Below are positions 13,901 to 23,468 of a stretch of 32,442 nt of DNA, piece after piece. A program made the translations under genes and the position numbers. Origin of the DNA: Vitrella brassicaformis (Eukaryota; Sar; Vitrellaceae); NCBI GenBank assembly GCA_001179505.1, contig CDMY01000033.1, positions 174,542-206,983 of the forward strand, read 5' to 3'. How positions within the stretch are numbered: position 1 is the first letter of the stretch; the number at the start of each line of letters is the position of its first letter. The notes beneath the pieces were generated by a model. The model was not told where the DNA came from and made no database searches. It was given only the letters and a program-made list of their open reading frames with translations.

Positions 13901-16176
13901 TGGCTGCTTTGCCGCTGTCCCTAGGTCCTGCTGTTGCTCGGGGCGGGCATCTTGGTAGCGAATGAAGTCACTGACACGCAGAAACCACACGCACAAGGGA
14001 AAATACGCGGACGCTTTGATCGCTATCTCTGTGTGCGTCTGTCTGTGTCTGTATTAAGTTACCGGTAGCAGTGGAGCAGCTTCACCAGGACGGTCGCAAA
14101 GGTCGCTTGCGTGATCAGCCTGATCTCGTTCTCCTCACTCTCCGACGGCACCGCACCACCAACAACCCTCCCACTCCCCAGCTGATGCGCGTCGCCCCCG
14201 CGGCTCTCAGGTCGGCTCCCAGTCGTTTGGTGATCGACATCCTGCTGTGCGTCTGATGGGGATAGCAGGGGCCGCTTGGGGCACAAAGGCGAGTCGTAGG
14301 AGGACATCACTTGTGGGTAGAGAGACCGGATGACTCGCTGGGACTCGGCCTCTGTGGTGGTAGGGATGGACGACGTCAGCGAGACGGCTGATCTCACCCT
14401 GCCGGGCGCGTCATGTCTCCCCCACACGGATTTCTTGCTCACGCTGCTCGACGCCTGCTCGCTCAGCCGCTCCAGCATCATGCCCTCCAGCTCGGCCTTG
14501 GCGGCGCTCTCAGGAGACGCCGAAAGCACCTCCACGATGCTCGTCTGCGTGACGTGCTCAGGAGGGATCGCCGACTTGCCCGCCTCGGTCGTGTCCGCGT
14601 AGTCGAAGTCGGCCCAGAAGAGCGGATCGCGGTTTGGTCCGGGCAATGGTGTGGGGGGCGGGGTGGACTGAGAGGGAGGGGGGGCAGGGGGGAGGGGAGG
14701 GCCCCGTCCGCTCCCTGTGGTGGCCCAGTGCTCGGCGGCGCTGATGCTCTTGAGGTTCTTGAGGGCGTGCAGCAGGAGGGTGGGCAGCTGCGGGAATGCC
14801 GCTGCCTCTGGCGTGGCGGGGCCGAGGATCTTGTCCCGGTCGACGTCGAGCAGGAAGACGTCCTTCGGGAACGACTTGGTGAAGTCATCATAGGACACCA
14901 TCGAGCCGTCGTCTGTGTCAGCTGGCACCTGCTGCTGTGGCCCATCCTGCTTGGGCAAGACCCATGAGGGCACGAGCATGCCGCAGAGGAAGGGCGCGGG
15001 CATCTCCACGAGCTCGGATCTCTCGCTGGGGATGAGGGGCAGGTACGGGTGGTGCCACTCGAAGGGAAACAGCAGCTGCCGGAAGATCTCTGCCAGGTAG
15101 GTCAGGAGGGAGGCCCGCCGCGAGAGCATCAACACCTTCCGCTCAAGCAGCAGGAGGGCGAAGACGTTGACGATGCGATCCAGCTTCAGACACGCAAAAA
15201 GCGCCCGATAGCTCAGCTCCCGGCCGCCGCTGCTGCACCCGCCCGGCAGATCTATCGCCCGCAGGTGTGTGTCACCGATGCCAATGTGCAGCTTGACTGA
15301 CGGCCGGGCGAGACCCGCACCGCTGAGGTCGCCGAGGAGACGGCCGATGGTGCTCTCAATAGCAGCAGAAGAGTGGTCACTCGACGGGCTGGGCCGGGTG
15401 GGTGTGTTCAGCAGATGCCGCAGGAAGGACATCTTGGCGGTCCTCTGCTGCAGCTGGTAGAGCTCATAGAGGACACTCTTGAGCGAGCTGATCAGCGGCT
15501 GCCGCGTCATGAAGCACAGGCACGTCGGCACATAGACGATGGATGAGCCCGCAGGGCTGTCTCGACTGTAATCCTCAAGGTCGGCCTCGTCGAGCCCGTC
15601 CTCCGTCACTGCGACCATGCCGTCGATCAGGCCGCTGCTCTGCATCTCGCCATGGTCGATATCCCACGGCCAAGCCCGCGGCTCCCACACCATCAGGCAG
15701 CACACGTAGGCCCGCCGGGACAGTCCCCATAGCACCGTCGAGAAGAAGACAGGTCCGGGGCACCCCTGCTCTTCGCGATAGAGCCACAGCCCCTCTGGCG
15801 GGCAGAATGACGTGAGTGTCTGCTGCATGGCCGCACTGGGCGAACTGTCCTTCCGGCTGCTGGGCGAGGAGGGCCCGCCCATGCCGGCAGACAGGAGGGA
15901 GTGAGGGGATGTGGCGGGGCTGTGTGATGGATACCACTCGACAATCTGGCCCTTCAGGGGCGTCAGGAAGGCCTCTTGCGGCCCCCTCGATAGATGATCC
16001 TTCAACACGGAGTCTTCCACACCTGCATGAACCAGACAAACGCAGAAAAGCGCAATATTGGCTGCTGCCAAGATGTGATAGCATTCGTGCTTGTGCTGAC
16101 CGATGCGGAAGAAGACGTCTGCGATGTGGAGTGAGGCAGGGAGGCCTCGCTGGGCTCTGGGAGAGCCACTTGGCAT
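6644..16176 (-). CDS. DENN-domain (DENND4-like) protein fused to a HAD phosphatase with a C-terminal membrane hairpin
   Basis: Ten exons join with matching phases at every junction (written from the 5' end): 16176-16101, 16022-14063, 13970-13536, 13445-13374, 13287-13153, 13065-12174, 12098-11500, 11390-7929, 7860-7560 and 7486-6644. The sum is 8,775 nt, 2,924 residues. Residues ~18-210 resemble uDENN (SLHIADVFFRIG), ~215-400 cDENN (VNVFALLLLERKVLMLSRRA, then FLLDVDRDKI), and ~815-900 dDENN (SRGLETAEPFVRGLMQTNAW) after a long loop. Paired cysteines (CPTCGFK, CGKCGQ) and PEVYWNLAMFF near residue 1380 resemble the DENND4 C-terminal region. DENN modules act as Rab GEFs. Residues ~1390-2535 are Ser/Pro/Arg-rich and disordered. 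The rest is a HAD hydrolase: FDWDGT (D2543, D2545), T2669, K2701 and GDARLD (D2726, D2730). Two hydrophobic segments (~2863-2904) end the protein. Substrate is unknown. The alternative is two genes, split at the intron 11499-11391. Confidence 0.75.
11391..11499 (-). other. Intron joining the DENN and linker-HAD halves; retention gives a stop
   Basis: The donor is GTAAGC at 11499 and the acceptor TTGTCCACAG ends at 11391. The exon before ends in phase 2 and the exon after supplies one base, so splicing keeps the frame into SMMDLCDEYIETAREAM. If the intron is retained, the codon CAG is followed directly by TAA from the donor itself, so the DENN part would end at 11496. A start codon lies at 11386, just inside the next exon, so a two-gene reading is possible. 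Confidence 0.6.
12411..12574 (-). repeat. Segment duplicated at 32202-32355
   Basis: These 164 bp of the exon 13065-12174 recur at 32202-32355 in the same orientation. By eye the copies differ by a single C/T change and a 10-bp gap. Here the segment encodes a Ser/Pro-rich disordered part of the DENN protein (SRHSSSSASPPPSPS). Confidence 0.9.
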
Positions 16177-16417
16177 CTCGAGACCTATTAATCGTCGTCT
16201 TTAGGCAGCGGCTCGGCTCAGATTGACACTACAACCAATCTACAACTTGCACCTGTTCCCCCTTCCTGCTTCCCTTCGCAAGCTCGCAAATGAGTTACGC
16301 GCTGCCGACGAGGAGAAGAAGGAAGAAGCAAATGAGGAGATTCAGGCCGCCTATGCTCAACTGAGTTGAGATGTGACAGGTCATCTTTGGAGTCGAGCGA
16401 GAGGCGTGCTGCACACA
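16177..16417. promoter_or_regulatory. Divergent promoter region, DENN-HAD gene / SDR gene
   Basis: A 241-bp spacer lies between the start codons of the minus-strand DENN-HAD gene and the plus-strand SDR gene. On the SDR side there is a short upstream open frame: an ATG near 16290 opens about 24 Arg/Lys-rich codons and ends in TGA at about 16366. No TATA-like element was recognised. Confidence 0.5.
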
Positions 16418-17776
16418 ATGAGCTACGAGTGGAGCAGCCTCGCCCTCTGCGGGAGCTTCGTCCTCTGTACAGCTGCGCTGTGGTTGCTGGTGGTGGTCAT
16501 CCGGGGTTTGATGATGCTTTTCTTGGACTCTGACCTTCGCACAGCGATGGCAAGGAGCCACGAGACCTTTGAGGGGCGAGTTGTGTGGATCACAGGTGAG
16601 GAACGAACCGCCACAAGAGAATGGCACCTCCCCTGTGGCTCAATGTGTGTTGAATTTCATTGATCCATTCAGGTGCGTCGAGCGGCATTGGTCGGGCTAT
16701 GGCAACACAGCTGGCCAAGGCGGGAGCGCGGCTGATCATCTCAGGCCGCAATGTCAGCGCCCTGAACGAGCTGCGGAGCCACCTGCTGACCCTGCAGCCG
16801 CGTGGGGCAGCACAGGAGGTCATCCTCACCGGCAAGACCATCGACGAGGCCGCCAATGCCAACCCCACCCACGACCTCTCGCCCTCTTCCTACCAGTCGA
16901 CCGCCGACACCGACAGCAAGCCGCCATCGCCATACGCCCGCAACGGCAGAGTCAGCACAGAGAGCTTCTCGTCTGTGGCGAGCGCTGACAGGCCTACGGA
17001 GCGGGTGGTGGTCCTGCCGTTTGATCTGTCGTCCCTGGACACGCTGCCCGAGTTCAGCACCAGGGCATTTGACACCTTCGGCCGCATCGACATGGTCTGC
17101 CTCAACGCTGGCGTCAGCCAGCGGTCGCTGGCCGAGCAGCTGCCCTTCTCGAGCGTGAGGCACATGATGAGTGTCGACTGCCTCTCGCCCATCTGTATCG
17201 TCAAGACGCTGTTGCCGCGGCTGCAGCAGCAGGGCGGGGCGAGGATCCTCATATCCAACACCCTGCAGGCCAAGATCGCCCTACCTGGGCGGTCCAGCTA
17301 TGGCGCGTCGAAAGCGGCCCTCAGATCGTAGGACACACACACACACACACACACACGAACACTGCAGGGGATTGATGGGTGCGTGTGTGTATCCGATCAG
17401 TTGGTTTGACAGCCTGCGTGCCGAGCTAGAGGGTCAGAGGCTCGCCGACGGCATCACTGACAAGGCCTCTCAGCTGCACGTCACCCAGTGCCTGTTGGGC
17501 TACGTCAACACGTCCCTCTCGCTCAACGCCATCGGTGCAGGCGGCCAGCGGCACGCCGCTCACGACCCCACCACGTCAAAGGGCATGAGTGCGGACCGGG
17601 CGGCGCAGCTGATGCTGCGGGCGGCCGGGGCGCACGTCGAGGAGGCGTGGATTGGCAAGAGGAAGGAGCTGTTGCATCTAAATCTGTGCCACTACGCCCC
17701 CGACTTGTTTGCATGGGGGCTGCGGCGGCAGAATCGGAAGAGGGTGCTCGAGCTGCGTGGGCACAAGAGGGATTGA
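16418..17776 (+). CDS. Membrane-anchored short-chain dehydrogenase/reductase, DHRS7-like
   Basis: Three exons (16418-16595, 16673-17327, 17401-17776) give 402 residues. An N-terminal hydrophobic stretch (LCTAALWLLVVVIRGLMMLF) is a probable signal anchor, followed by VVWITGASSGIGRAMATQLA, the TGxxxGxG cofactor loop split by the first intron. NAGVSQRS matches the NAG motif as seen in DHRS7 proteins. The active-site YGASK (Y-x3-K) is intact. At the usual catalytic Ser position (normally a Ser-Ser-x-x-G context) the sequence reads I-S-N-T-L-Q-A-K, so Thr or a shifted Ser must serve. A low-complexity insert of about 65 residues lies between the Rossmann strands after the S-G-R-N segment, where NADP binders such as DHRS7 carry Arg. 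The family reduces carbonyls of lipids, steroids or retinoids at the ER membrane; substrate is not predictable. The start was chosen as the first ATG before the anchor. Confidence 0.9.
17335..17356. repeat. (AC)n microsatellite in an SDR intron
   Basis: A pure AC run lies directly after the donor GTAGGA of the second SDR intron. Confidence 0.85.
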
Positions 17777-18220
17777 CAAGGATGGGCAGGGGGTGGGAGG
17801 GGGATGGGGCGGTTGGTGGTGTTTTTGAGTCAGGTGAAGTGTACAGACAGACAGATACACAGACAGAGGATCCTTATGGCTTTTTCTCCCTTCTTCTCCC
17901 TCCCTGGCTGGCTTTTTCATCCGTCCACAGCCACCAGATTATCTCTCTCTACACTGTGCTGCACGTACCAAGTTTTGCCATCCATCCATCCACTTGCTGA
18001 CCGATCACCCCATGTAATTCATCTCATCTCGACTTATCAGGACGGCATCATGGTGTCCCGTGCCAATTTTTGCGTCTCGTCTTGTGCTGTGGTGTAATGG
18101 TACATGGGTGCCATACCAATACACACATACATACATTGTGCAGACAAAGGAGGGAGGGATGAAGTGCAGTGACTGTGTGGGTGGATGGATGGATGGGATG
18201 GGTGGCCTCATTGTGTGTGT

Positions 18221-18431
18221 GAGACGCATACTCACTAACCTAAACATCATCGAAGACACGCCATCAATCAGCATCGATGGAACCGCTATGTGCCAAGCAG
18301 GAGATAGATACTAATTGGAAGCGGCACAGCACAGAGGCGTGAGCAAACCCACAGAAAAGAAACACACACTACACAGACACGCAACCACAACCACGCGCAG
18401 CACGATGCACATTCACACACACGCACACACA
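18221..18431. repeat. Dispersed ~210-bp repeat, copy 1
   Basis: This segment begins GAGACGCATACTCACTAACC and recurs at 30415-30625 in the same orientation. By eye there are fewer than ten differences, roughly 96% identity. It encodes no recognisable protein and ends in a CA-rich tract. Both copies sit in gene-free DNA. Confidence 0.92.
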
Positions 18432-18542
18432 GATGTGGGACAGAGTGTGTGTGGGGTTAGTGCGTGGAGTCGACGCTTCTTTCGATATCTCCCTGTGCAT
18501 GCTGACACACGGACACGAACTTCAGCGGGGTAACTTCAGCGC

Positions 18543-18618
18543 GCCTCGCTCGCATAGCTTCGCTCCTTACGCCTCGCTCGCATAGCTTCGCTCCTTACGC
18601 CTCGCTCCGCATAGCTCC
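18543..18618. repeat. 28-bp tandem repeat, about 2.7 units
   Basis: The unit GCCTCGCTCGCATAGCTTCG followed by CTCCTTAC repeats at 18543-18570 and 18571-18598 without change. A partial third unit follows (18599-18618) with one extra C. It lies about 270 bp upstream of the next start codon. Confidence 0.9.
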
Positions 18619-18888
18619 ACAGTGGCCAGGAAGTAACCGTTGGCCAGCGGAGGGGGCCCAAGGGGGGCCAGACCGAGCTCGCAGTCTTCCTTCCGAACTT
18701 CCAGCCCTCTCCTCCCTCACCCCGAGCGTCGCAGATTCTCGCGCAGTGAGAAATCAATGCTTGTCGAGATTCTCTACGAGACGGAGGAGACGGCTTTCTT
18801 TTCTTCTTGCTCTCCAGATTCTCAGACACGCTGAATCCGAAATCCGCCTCCTTCGCGGCACTGCAGGCTGACATCATTGCAATGCATC

Positions 18889-21623
18889 ATGGGCACCGCC
18901 ACCGCGACCACCAGCTCTCCCCCATCCGTCCTCAGCGGCCTGTCATCCCTCTCAATTGATCCCTCTCACTCAGTGCGACGAAAGCGATTGGAACGAAAGC
19001 CTTTAGCCCTCCAGGTGAAGAAGGGTGTGGACGAGCTGAGGAGACGAAAGGCTTCCACAAACATAGTAAGCGCGCTTTGTTCCTTTGCAGGTTACCGGTA
19101 GGTTCGAAGACGCGCCGCATCCATGAGTGGCCAGGAACGCCGCCAAAGGTCTCCAGGGCGACAGTCTGACGTGCAGGTGGGGAGAGAGAGCCACAGGGTG
19201 CCCACCAGCACGAGCCATGTCATGAGTGTTGCTCCTCCTCCTCAGGCTGGTCCTGATGCGCACCTCACCACAGCCTGTCTGTTAGTCAGTGGCTGACCTT
19301 CCCACTCATCTGCTGAGCGGCCTGGCTGTCTGCTGTTAGGGTCAGATCAAGAACCTCAAGGCTGCGGAGAACCAGACGGGCGGACGAAAGGGAGACAGTG
19401 ACGAACGGGGAAGGAGTGTCACACCGGTAAGCTGACGGCGGGCAAACGGGCGGAAGGAACACAACACCACATCAAGTGCGTGTCATTTTGGCCTGGATTT
19501 AGGTGCCTTCGAGTCGCCCTGATCGTTTGGAGGTGCAGAGAGAGCATCACATGCACACGCGCAGAAAGAGGGAAGGGTGCTATGTCTGCAATGCTGTTCA
19601 TGTCTCATGTGTATCTCGTCAGGGTGGGAGCATGTCGCCAGCTGAGCGCCGACGACTACTGGCCCGCTTCAAGTCGACCGAACCGGCCCCCAAGCGGAAG
19701 CGGTTCCATTCGACAGCTCTGCGTCCGGTCATGGAGAACGGCGGGGCGGCTGGTCCACCCATACGACCCGAAGAGCGCCGCACGCGCTCCGGCAAGGTAC
19801 TCAGATTGGCTGCCTTCTCGCTCCGGGTGTGGTGCATGTGTGCATTTATGTGTGTATGTGTGCATGCGGATGGGAAGGTCGGGCCTCTTGCCCGAGAGAC
19901 TGCCGCTCAGGAGGGGGAGGAACCGTTTAGGAACGAGGAAGAGGTCAGACCAACGACAAATGCACACACGTACAGCAGCATCCACCGGCACTTGCATGTC
20001 GTGCTCAGGTTATTGCGCGTCTGGAGGAGGCCTACAATCAGCCCAGCAAACCACTCCCTCCGGCTCGGTCCAACGAGGTGAGCACATCCGTTCACGTCAG
20101 TCACGGAAGAGGTGGATGTCCGTGGCCGTGTTGTTCTGTTGTTCTATAGCCTGCTCAGGGCGTGTCGTTTGGAGAGGGAGAGGACGCGATACCCCTTCGG
20201 CTCTTCGTCGCTGAGGGCGTATCTCTACCTAACATTCGTGTCAGCCATTGGCACACACACCATCCCAGACACACAAATGCGCGCAACCGTCACCTCTATG
20301 CCTTCTGTATCTTCAGCCTGCTGTGAGCATGGCTGAGAGGTCTGGACCATTCACTGGCCGGGAGGTGGCGGTCGACTCGCCGGCATCTACCCAAAGTAAT
20401 GCAAACAAACAAAAGGATCATTCAGATATACGTCAAACCTGTTCTTTTCATTCTTTTCTTCAGGCGCCCCTCAGCCCACCACCAACACCAGGGGCTCGCC
20501 GGTGAGTGGGGCGCTGAGGGGAGGAAGCGGGAGGGAGGGAGGGAAGAGGGAGGGAGAGAGGGAGACGCCGCAGCCACCCATCCATCCATCCATCTATCCA
20601 TCTATCATTGTCTTTCCTTGCCTTATCTCTCAGTCGAGCACATCATCGGTGCCTACTGCAGCCAGCCGTAAGAAACCAAGAAAGCAGCCAATCACGCACA
20701 CGCACGTCTCCCTCCTTGCCTGCTTCCATTCAGGTCGCGCCATGACGACGCCGAAGCAGCCTGCCGCCCCCCCTCAGGTCAGGGCAGGCAGCTCACCAAA
20801 GGGCAGGGAGACACCGAACAGCGACCTGCCACTGTGTCTTGTGTCTGCAGGGGTCCGGCATCTCTTCAGCGGCGTGGCAGCCCACCGGTCAGGGCGTGTG
20901 CCTCAATGTCAGGTCCACGGCGGCGCCCAAAGCCAGCGGTACGTGATGGATAGACAGGTGGGACGACAGTCAGCGGCTGGCACTCATGGTAGCCTCTTCT
21001 CTCCTTTCAGCTCCTACTCTGAGCCAGCGAACCGGGCGCCATCTGCCGGCCTCAACAGTCGATTGCTTCGATACAGGGCCTGTTGTTTGGAGAGCACGCG
21101 ATCACAGAGAGATACACAGAGCAACAATTGGTTGCTGGTGTGGTGCCTTGTGTCTCCAGCAGATGCACCGCTGCCTACATTTTATATTCGTCGACATCGG
21201 CGCCCTTCCTCCCCCAGTGTCCCTTTTCTGTCTTGGCGCGGAGCAGTTGTGTGCCCGTGCAGCACCTGTCTGCTTCGATCGCCTCCAAAATGTGGATTGA
21301 TCAAGAGCGATGAGAAAGAGGAAACGTCTCTTAGCGCGTCCCCCCATCCCCATGCCACCCCCCACACACTGGCCACTGTGGACAGGCGAGAAATGTTGAC
21401 AAGGCACACACCCACCAACGCTGTCACACCAGCCTTCCTCCCTTTGTGTCTCTCTGCTCTCCATTTCAGTACATTTCAGATGCGGCAATGTCTCTCCCCC
21501 GGCGGCACTAGCGCGCCTCCGTCTGAGGTCAGAATATGACCACATGATAGACGCACAATGTGCGTGTCGTCTTGTTGCTTTTGTCAGGACACTGGCCAAA
21601 GGAAGGACGGCCTGAAGGTCTAG
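18889..21623 (+). CDS. Hypothetical basic, disordered protein in 17 small exons
   Basis: Exons joined by splice signals with every phase matching: 18889-19065, 19102-19176, 19246-19284, 19340-19426, 19503-19532, 19623-19796, 19878-19943, 20009-20077, 20150-20218, 20317-20395, 20464-20501, 20634-20667, 20734-20777, 20851-20938, 21011-21057, 21480-21527 and 21588-21623 (TAG). The sum is 1,200 nt, 399 residues. The protein is Ser/Pro/Arg/Lys-rich with basic patches (SVRRKRLERKPLALQVKKG, SPAERRRLLARFKS, PAPKRKRFH) that could be nuclear signals, and a short helix (VIARLEEAYNQ). I recognise no domain. Nuclear or scaffold function is only inferred from composition. The exons of 30-180 nt are separated by introns mostly of 55-130 bp. 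Intron 21058-21479 is 422 bp and contains the repeated module described separately. Least certain are the ends of 21011-21057 and the start of 19102. Confidence 0.62.
20578..20612. repeat. (CCAT)n / (CTAT)n simple repeat in an intron
   Basis: CCAT repeats degenerate to CTAT within the intron before the exon at 20634. A GGGA-type run precedes it at about 20520-20560. Confidence 0.8.
21103..21260 (+). repeat. Dispersed intron-borne module, copy 1
   Basis: This copy lies inside the long intron 21058-21479. It carries the shared layout: an AGAGA/ACACAGAG tract, then CAATT, a TGTGTCTTC-like stretch near position +60, and the core CCGCTGCCTACATTTTATAT at 21168-21187. It is closest to the copy at 26100, sharing AGATGCACCGCTG and GGAGCAGTTGTG further on. 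Confidence 0.75.
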
Positions 21624-22414
21624 TTGAGGCCTGTATGAGCACCGGCACACTCTAACAGTGACGAGATCTCATCAAAAAAGTGAGCGAATTTCAGGGAATC
21701 TGCCTTCATCTGGGGCAGCAAGCATCCTTTCTGCCTCTGTCTGCCTTTAATGGCCTCCTGTTGTCCGCAGAGAGGGGCGGCGAGATTTTCGCGCGAAGAG
21801 ACAGACAAACCCCGCAAACCCTGATTTACGAGCTCGCATTAGTTTTTTCACATTTTTCGTCCGCGATTTGCTTCTTAGCCTTATTTCAGCGACGGATTCT
21901 TCACTTGTTTCTCTTTTTGGCTGGTTCTAGGCTTGTATTGTCCGCCTCGTCGCCCTCTACCCCTCCCAACTCGTCCGGATGCCATCCTCCACTTGTACGT
22001 CCACCGCCGTGCGCCGGGCGAGGCCCCGCCTGGTGATGCCCTGCCTTATGCGGGTCGGCCGGAGATTGTCTGGCGGCTGCAGAGTGCTCACGCACCTTCT
22101 TGTCGCATAAACCGACCGCATCAGGTGAGTACTAGTACATGTGTGGCCTCGTGCGTCTGTCTTGGCTGTGGTGATGGTGTGGTGCATGGCTGATGTGTAG
22201 GGACAAATGCATGGTGCATTTCGTTACAATGGGTGTGCTCACACATGCCCCCTCCCCCTGTCATGCCTGTGTGTGCAGATGAAATGGTGATTTCTTCTTT
22301 TGTTCCCGTCTCCTTTTCTCGACGCATTTATCTAAAGGTTGGCAAGTACCTCACTTAGTCTGGTCTGCACACACCAGACAACCCACGTCGGTGTCCTTGT
22401 CTGCTGCCTTTCAG
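21624..22414. other. Spacer and probable 5' region of the next gene
   Basis: About 790 bp without an assigned gene. Between 21830 and 21930 the DNA turns T-rich (CATTAGTTTTTTCACATTTT), the least GC-rich stretch in this part, and may be a promoter. A possible exon at about 21930-22124 ends at the donor GTGAGTAC and reads openly (PDAILHLYVHRRAPGEA and on), but I could not connect it to a start codon or to the exons downstream. Confidence 0.4.
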
Positions 22415-22534
22415 AAACGCGATTCTCTACTTCGACGGCGGAAAAACAGGAAGACAGACATATTTAATCCATTGGTCAACAAATTCATCGCTGTCCATCG
22501 TTGTGTCTTGCAGCTAATCAGGAGGTAACTTCAG

Positions 22535-23388
22535 TTCTTCGACAACAAGAACCTTCTCGCCGACGAGAAGACAGGCACATCGATGACACACAAAGGTACT
22601 CGAGGTGAGTATCCGACTCAGAAATTCGGACTGTCAGAAGTTCGCGATGCACACTGTGAATTTTCAGCAGAATGTGGACAAGTCAGACATTTCATTCCTG
22701 CCGTCAGCGAGGGCTCTAGACATAGTGACGAACACCTGGCATCCCTCCCTTGTGTCTTGTTTTTCAGCTGAGCAAGAGAAGTCTGGCGGCACCGTTGTCG
22801 ACCTTCCATTCCCGGTGGCCCCGAAGATACGTAAGCAAGGGAGGGAAAAAAGAGGAGAAAGCACAAATCTCTCATGTTTTTTCTCTATTTCCTCTGTGTG
22901 TCTACGCATACTTGGTCGCCTTGGTGCAATTAGGTTGCCGAAACGATGACAGGTGCGCAGTGACTGACAAGGCCGCCGTCCATTTTCATTTCGCTCTCTG
23001 TCATCATTCTCTGTTCGGGTGGACGACCCTCCAGCAGCTCAACCGGACCAAAAATCGCGCCATGGTGAGTGGGCACTCACACACACACACCTGTGGGTAA
23101 AGGAGGGCCACACAACAACACTCACCTGTGCCATGCATGTGTGATGGCATACGTGGGATATGCCAGTTTTACGGACCGTTCGCGGAGGGATGACCGCTTC
23201 AACCTATCGGTGAGGCTGAGGGAGAAGGTCGCGAGGGAGTTTGAGGTGGAGGAGGACCGCCTTAAGGCACTCGGCGGCTCTCCAAGCTGTCCAAGCGGCA
23301 GCAGGAGAACATGAAGGAGGCCAGGGCGAGGCGTGACTCACTGAGGAAACGGAGCGAGGAAGCGGCCAAGAAACGCTTCCGATTCTGA
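22535..23388 (+). CDS. Unrecognised exon chain upstream of the kinase-like gene, ending in a broken basic coiled coil
   Basis: Exons 22535-22604, 22668-22724, 22768-22830, 22934-22952, 23035-23064 and from 23167 join with matching phases. The reading runs FFDNKNLLADEKTGTSMTHK, then ECGQVRHFIPAVSEGSRH, EQEKSGGTVVDLPFPVAPKI, a short stretch, and FTDRSRRDDRFNLS followed by VRLREKVAREFEVEEDRLKA. After about 23280 that frame closes at TGA (23312-23314), while a clearly coding frame shifted by one base continues (SKRQQENMKEARARRDSLRK ... KKRFRF) to TGA at 23386-23388. Either an unseen small intron or a one-base frameshift lies there. No start codon was fixed; a further exon near 22415-22470 (KRDSLLRRRKNRK) is possible. 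I recognise no family. It may be the N-terminal part of the kinase-like gene that follows. Confidence 0.45.
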
Positions 23389-23468
23389 GCCAAGTGAGCA
23401 AAGACAGACAGACGGCGAGACATCCAGACATCTGCCTACATGACACTGACTTTGTCTGCTTCATGCAG

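Larger units (their letters stand above)
17777..18888. other. Gene-free spacer with a dispersed repeat and a tandem repeat
   Basis: About 1.1 kb lie between the SDR stop and the next start codon. It holds a dispersed repeat copy (18221-18431), CA-rich sequence, and a 28-bp tandem repeat (18543-18618). The last ~270 bp before 18889 carry T- and CT-rich stretches and are the likely promoter and 5' UTR of the downstream gene. No coding exon was found. Confidence 0.6.

Noticed and set aside
16023-16100. Treating 16176-14059 as one uninterrupted exon
   Set aside because: A 78-bp intron (GTCAGC...CATGCAG) lies inside; its length is a multiple of three so the frame stays open. Removing it joins the uDENN start FFRIG to VEDSV without the odd Cys/Ala-rich insert.
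18085-18130. Possible tRNA-like segment (GGTGTAATGGTACATGGG)
   Set aside because: It resembles a tRNA A-box region only loosely; no matching acceptor stem, anticodon arm or T-arm could be drawn.
20502-21539. Plus-strand open frame of 345 codons
   Set aside because: It runs through several introns of the 17-exon gene, including simple repeats, and its translation is low-complexity. The phase-consistent exons use other frames in part.
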